DNA of 64,000 bases from assembly GCA_037190845.1 (NCBI GenBank), contig JBBCJI010000019.1, positions 124,001 through 188,000 of the forward strand. Reading direction: 5' to 3'. Position 1 is the first letter of the stretch; each line of letters begins with the position of its first letter. Both the position numbers and the translations under genes were made by a program. Below are positions 61,401-64,000 of this stretch, piece after piece. Under the pieces are notes generated by a model, which was not told the origin of the DNA, searched no databases, and saw only the letters and a list, made by a program, of their open reading frames with translations. The DNA comes from JBEBVQ01 sp037190845 (GTDB taxonomy: Bacteria; Bacteroidota; Bacteroidia; Chitinophagales; Chitinophagaceae).

Positions 61401-63026
61401 TATAAAACCCTGCTGGCTTTTTTAAAACCAAAACCCAAGGGAACGCAACAGGGAGAAAAACCGGAGGACACACAACAGAAAGAAGAACTGGCACTGGACC
61501 ATCCGTTTATGTCTTATCTGTATCTGCTCAATTTCATGGAGTTTGAGCAAGAGGAGGACATGGAACTTAGTGAGAAAACCAATGTCATCATCAACAAGCT
61601 GAAAGAGATACTGTACGGCAACACAGAAGAAAACGGACAGTACGCACAGACCGGCGCTTTATTCCTGGTAAAATACAAGACCGAAGGGGCAGACAGTTAT
61701 TTTTTCGCGCACAACGAAGGGGCAAATGGTAAAATAGATTTTAATCCGGCAAATGATCGAGAACACTATTTTGTAAAATTCCTGGATGGCATTAGTGATG
61801 ATACGGAAAAGGCAAAGCTGACCATTGACGAACTGCAGAAAAAGACCCCTATAGAAGAGGGAGGGTGGCAGAGCATGTACGCAACAACCCCCACTATACA
61901 GATCAGCAACATCCCGGATGGCTATAACAGATTGATCCTGATCCGCATCAACACCCCTCCCAACGGAAACGGAACGGAACATGACGATGCGCAGGGACTG
62001 ATCGTTTTCTATTTTCGTACAGAGCCTGAGGATAATATAACCGATATAGAAAAGAGCAGGCTGCTGCTGCTGCTGCGGGAGCCTTTGAGTAATTTTATCC
62101 GGAACCATCATCAGAACAGTGAATTCCGGGACTGGATTGAAGCTGATAAAAAGAGTAAATTAATACATCTGACGGGGCATAGCAGGGAAATGCTTCTGGC
62201 ACTGGCGCTAAACAAGAGTAAAGATGACGGTTTATATCAAAAAATCGTACTACATACAGAGCATCTGCAGATGATCACTCAAATTGACAGAGATCTACAC
62301 AGCAAAGCCGGAATACATACGCCACAGAGAAAACTATTTGATCAGTTCTATCGCCCTTATGCTAATAAAGGAATAGATCGTTCGGTTATTGAACGTATAG
62401 CAGAGATGGCAAAAGAATTATTTTCTTTTAATGAAATAGAAAACCAGGTTGACTGTGGCATTACGTTAATATATGATAAAAATATTAAGTTTCCATTCAG
62501 CAAACATATTTTAAATATGATATGCTTTGAACTGTTTATAAATGCTAAAAAGAACCGATGGCATTTTTTGAAGGGAGAAACGGTACCATTACCGGAAAAA
62601 ACAATAATTGTCAATCCCGATAAGAAAAAAATAAATATAATACCCCCTTCAGAGGACTGCCCTGACGATAACCCTGAAATCAGTATTAATCAATTAAATA
62701 TTAGAATATTAATAGAAAATGATGATAAGAATAAATCAGAAGAAGATGGAAAGCTAATAATAGAAATAATCAATACTGGTCCGACAGTACCCAATAGCAC
62801 CTTTGAACTCCTGAAACAACGAAATCCCAAAGAAAACTCAGACATAGCGGGATTAGAATTAATACGGGTACTGCTGAAACGTAATGAGTTGGGTACAATT
62901 GAATTTGGACAAGGATGTGGAGACGCTTATACACCACGACTTACCACATTTAAGGTTAGGCTGTTATTAAGAAACAAGTATAAAAGTCAATATCTACATG
63001 GGGCAGAAGAATATTCTATTAATTGA
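58419..63026 (+). CDS. Very large protein with tandem phosphoribosyltransferase-like regions, GAF-like region and histidine-kinase ATPase end
   Basis: A 1535-residue cytoplasmic protein with no signal peptide or membrane span. PRTase-like region 1: SHFRLGSKIHISHFYYAKRL (about 180-200), LTLIGYGIYSELLL (250), and IIPISTTFSTSIKI (307-320) in place of the PRPP loop. A CxxC follows (DCTLC, about 415). PRTase-like region 2: KYVIMAPGNHTNSGF (518) and LFYVDDTIDTGTSF (580), a good PRPP-binding motif. A second CxxC (SCALC, 666) follows. A helical middle has a 14-residue tandem duplication (761-788). A GAF-like region spans about 1079-1235, a DHp-like helix has H1254 (LTGHSREMLL), and an HATPase has N-box E1371/N1375 (ELFINAKKN), NTGPTVP (1452) and SDIAGLELIRVLL. 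The receiver gene overlaps its end by 29 bases. Domain calls are from motif reading and need profile searches. The role is unknown. Confidence 0.7.
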   Translation: MQSESIFEKLKRHLPNSNPILRGPIELGSIDQLYDIDKDQQNSNSGLLIPVNFEGVPVTAENLAEFLAFLSSREKTDNTLIFYNVKIKDDIAIVGRGFEHDAFINTLEEKKVLIYLYRNLNKKDEDREYILLPKSRNEIYDLLLKGPSGLTIFEHNAQTKLQSDLQPDKPGQPNGYMIPNSHFRLGSKIHISHFYYAKRLFQNNFYALRFAFLIVDSLIRNKTLDDVTKRYENGKKGEYEDGEKGGKNGLTLIGYGIYSELLLSHVSRLVQEYLPQKMTKINHELVSDEEQFRLLKNVALYDQAIMIIPISTTFSTSIKIDEILKEQNSDIYVHTPHITLLNVCDQNRYEDPKIILTPQERKFGWAGIDPDRRRVFIKRLNKDEEKDKNNDKNKSNVVEQQYFIRLPTHWHDVQDCTLCFNEKDPINEFPLFTTDKTSITPALIFDIPRGRKLDEGKHSFTISDQMIRYGHYDTPRTHYLFYFDKEAFFNGNKQAIKKWLEEKENDIKGTDAAGTDKDKYVIMAPGNHTNSGFVNLVNEVIFDNKANIIHFDSSHDHVLNFMSFYKDELTENNGSQIKLFYVDDTIDTGTSFSLTNDLVEYAASTKGKGKDTGRSSISFHGAIIMMNRSGFFSHERIISKLANGANTLYSFANLHLSSSNDFDNSCALCKEEERYEKLYHQSFLDRMKKHFLDQGEKIEKKYPDSAKDPAKAAHLRRLKGMHVIYRWFSESENARKFNEFVSLENWMEDVRKFMANNVPFEISIQANDSEMEYIEISVQADDSEMEYTYLKILTQSPFIHYAPVKKTVFRWVIELLDNHIKDIESNPFEYTDFTRLKFLIRRAGMISSNYLISLRMMSALNKICGDNGIPKLIKEFRDKEDKKNELSNLLSFPIFFAAQIKELLFMNEARSIQLEKVLADAHKSKENSTMFKSIARILRLENGIIIQHFIDHIRKDFSASNPNRFFYDDKKNIVDDNSRVKGFLETSPVSSHYRYKTLLAFLKPKPKGTQQGEKPEDTQQKEELALDHPFMSYLYLLNFMEFEQEEDMELSEKTNVIINKLKEILYGNTEENGQYAQTGALFLVKYKTEGADSYFFAHNEGANGKIDFNPANDREHYFVKFLDGISDDTEKAKLTIDELQKKTPIEEGGWQSMYATTPTIQISNIPDGYNRLILIRINTPPNGNGTEHDDAQGLIVFYFRTEPEDNITDIEKSRLLLLLREPLSNFIRNHHQNSEFRDWIEADKKSKLIHLTGHSREMLLALALNKSKDDGLYQKIVLHTEHLQMITQIDRDLHSKAGIHTPQRKLFDQFYRPYANKGIDRSVIERIAEMAKELFSFNEIENQVDCGITLIYDKNIKFPFSKHILNMICFELFINAKKNRWHFLKGETVPLPEKTIIVNPDKKKINIIPPSEDCPDDNPEISINQLNIRILIENDDKNKSEEDGKLIIEIINTGPTVPNSTFELLKQRNPKENSDIAGLELIRVLLKRNELGTIEFGQGCGDAYTPRLTTFKVRLLLRNKYKSQYLHGAEEYSIN
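60699..60782 (+). repeat. 42-bp tandem duplication inside the large kinase-like gene
   Basis: Two copies of a 42-base unit beginning GAGATATCC (60699-60740 and 60741-60782) encode EISIQANDSEMEYI and EISVQADDSEMEYT. They differ at only a few bases, so the duplication is recent or kept uniform. Confidence 0.9.
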
Positions 63027-63744
63027 AAATCAATATACACAATTTGAAAACATCAAGGACCTTATAACAGTTTGCTGTATGGATGAATTTATTGTGTACC
63101 CTGATATAAAAGAATTTACAACAGTTGCTGACTGGGTAAGAATTAGTTTAAATAGAAGATATGATAAAAGCAGGAGAGATGACGCATTAAAGCGTTTGGA
63201 GAAATATATTGTATCAGAAAAAGAGATTGATCTGTTAATTGTTGACCATATCCTGATAGGCCATACGGATGGGGGTAATGGAATTCATTTGATAAAAGAT
63301 TTACAATCATGCAACATCCAGCTTCCGTACATATTTTTAAGCCGGACTCCCCGTAACAATAGAGACGTGGCGAAAGATCTTAGAAAAGAACTTCAGGTGA
63401 CGGAACCTCACCAAGTTAACTGGATTGATAAAGGCTATGCGAATATAGGAATAGGAACCGAGGACTACTTTAACAGAAATGTTATACCAATAATAAAGAA
63501 TGTAATTAACATGAAGGAAAAAAAGGATCAGTTAGCAGTTGATAGACATTTAAATGAAACAATAAATGGCATAATACGTATTAATTCATTTGATATTATA
63601 CATAGTAAAGAATTTGCAACAAAAGTACAACAACTCTGTGATGAGGATAAAACAAAGTTTATAGCTTTTTTTTACAACCGTACATCCACGATTACAAAAG
63701 ACGATGGCGTGGAATTTTTAAAGTCTTTAAAACTCATACAATAA
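62998..63744 (+). CDS. Receiver-domain (response-regulator-like) protein
   Basis: A 248-residue protein. The first 150 residues fit a receiver domain: the opening strand NILLIENQ has acidic E10 where the DD pair is usual, phosphoacceptor D83 is in LLIVDHILIG, the Ser/Thr position is S115 (PYIFLSRTPRN) and the lysine is K145 (NWIDKGYA). An insertion of about 30 residues (40-75) with a basic helix separates the first strands from the aspartate. The last 80 residues are helical with no recognised DNA-binding motif. The start overlaps the kinase-like gene by 29 bases, so the two are coupled and probably form a kinase/receiver pair. The DNA is strongly AT-rich. Confidence 0.78.
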   Translation: MGQKNILLIENQYTQFENIKDLITVCCMDEFIVYPDIKEFTTVADWVRISLNRRYDKSRRDDALKRLEKYIVSEKEIDLLIVDHILIGHTDGGNGIHLIKDLQSCNIQLPYIFLSRTPRNNRDVAKDLRKELQVTEPHQVNWIDKGYANIGIGTEDYFNRNVIPIIKNVINMKEKKDQLAVDRHLNETINGIIRINSFDIIHSKEFATKVQQLCDEDKTKFIAFFYNRTSTITKDDGVEFLKSLKLIQ

Positions 63745-63802
63745 TTATATAATAAACATATAAATTAATATTATTAATTTATTTTTATACATAAATAAAA
63801 AC

Positions 63803-64000
63803 GTGGGGGAAGAAAAAACATATACGTTTCCGGAGAAAATGAACAGCAATCTGCTCAGTGTGCTACTTGCAATTGCGACAGGTATTGTGATCAATATAAT
63901 TACGGCGCCTATTTCATGGCTCTATCAGGTAGTGATTGTAATTCTTTGGGTTGATTGTTGCTGTTTTATTGGGATCCTTTTCAATACAAGAGTACAAATT
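63803..64000 (+). CDS. Start of a small membrane protein (cut by window end)
   Basis: The frame is open from GTG 63803 (or ATG 63839) to the window end. It encodes a short polar leader (GEEKTYTFPEKMN) and two probable membrane helices (LLSVLLAIATGIVINIIT and WLYQVVIVILWVDCCCFIGILF). It lies 58 bases after the receiver gene on the same strand in the same AT-rich DNA, so it may belong to the same operon. The family is not recognised and the real length is unknown. Confidence 0.5.
   Translation, partial: MGEEKTYTFPEKMNSNLLSVLLAIATGIVINIITAPISWLYQVVIVILWVDCCCFIGILFNTRVQI

Noticed and set aside
58419..63026. Reading the large protein as a classic hybrid histidine kinase
   Set aside because: There is no receiver in the protein, no membrane span, and the first 700 residues have PRTase-like rather than sensor features. 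The histidine at 1254 is only a candidate phosphoacceptor.

Overview
The window comes from a chromosome of the phylum Bacteroidota, most likely family Chitinophagaceae. Evidence: promoters of the Bacteroidota type (TTTG, about 19 bases, TAnnTTTG), secreted proteins with type IX secretion (T9SS) type A and type B tails, many SCxx lipoproteins, the tRNA-tuf-tRNA-Trp-secE-nusG block, an rpmB-rpmG-DUF4295 operon, a tyrosine ammonia-lyase of the flexirubin type, and a B12-dependent ribonucleotide reductase. Genes are mostly near 45-50% GC. No rRNA, CRISPR array or prophage is seen.

Layout. 1-8.3 kb (+): end of an S9 peptidase, alanine dehydrogenase, a TerB-like protein, DUF72, a 196-bp MITE-like element, SRPBCC, PhnA-like, an outer-membrane barrel, adk and obgE. 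8.4-15.2 kb (-): comEC, a TPR protein and an HAD/ECH beta-oxidation enzyme. 15.3-16 kb: purN. 16.2-22.3 kb (-): class II RNR, then a tyrosine ammonia-lyase/ketoreductase pair. 22.5-23.2 kb (+): L28, L33 and DUF4295. 23.4-24.4 kb: a KSKW-repeat lipoprotein and a decayed IS with perfect terminal repeats. 24.5-31.2 kb: lipoproteins, a SAM-hydroxide adenosyltransferase with an ABM-domain partner, a T9SS subtilase and a class IV aminotransferase. 31.3-36.8 kb (-): copA, then nusG, secE, tRNA-Trp, tuf and four tRNAs. 36.8-41.9 kb (-): EGF lipoprotein, PAP2-like, metH, ribE, lipoprotein. 42.1-43.7 kb (+): rpsU, xerC, hpf. 43.7-52.4 kb (-): four large T9SS-secreted proteins sharing a small module. 52.5-55.2 kb (+): TPR histidine kinase and LuxR-type regulator. 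55.5-58.3 kb: tRNA-Pro, a porin and an orphan substrate-binding lipoprotein. 58.4-64 kb (+): a 1535-residue protein with two phosphoribosyltransferase-like regions, a GAF-like region and a histidine-kinase ATPase end, overlapping a receiver-domain gene and followed by the start of a membrane protein.

The best candidate for an undescribed system is the last block (58419-64000). A sensor that appears to join tandem PRTase-like domains to a kinase core is translationally overlapped with a stand-alone receiver protein. Its DNA becomes markedly AT-rich, which fits an acquired module.

Other points worth attention are the strong Shine-Dalgarno of rpsU in a phylum that rarely uses one, the rearranged rpsU-xerC-hpf / tRNA-tuf-nusG cluster, several families of long intergenic hairpins (one of which creates false N-terminal extensions on two genes), and DnaA-box-like sites upstream of the ribonucleotide reductase gene.
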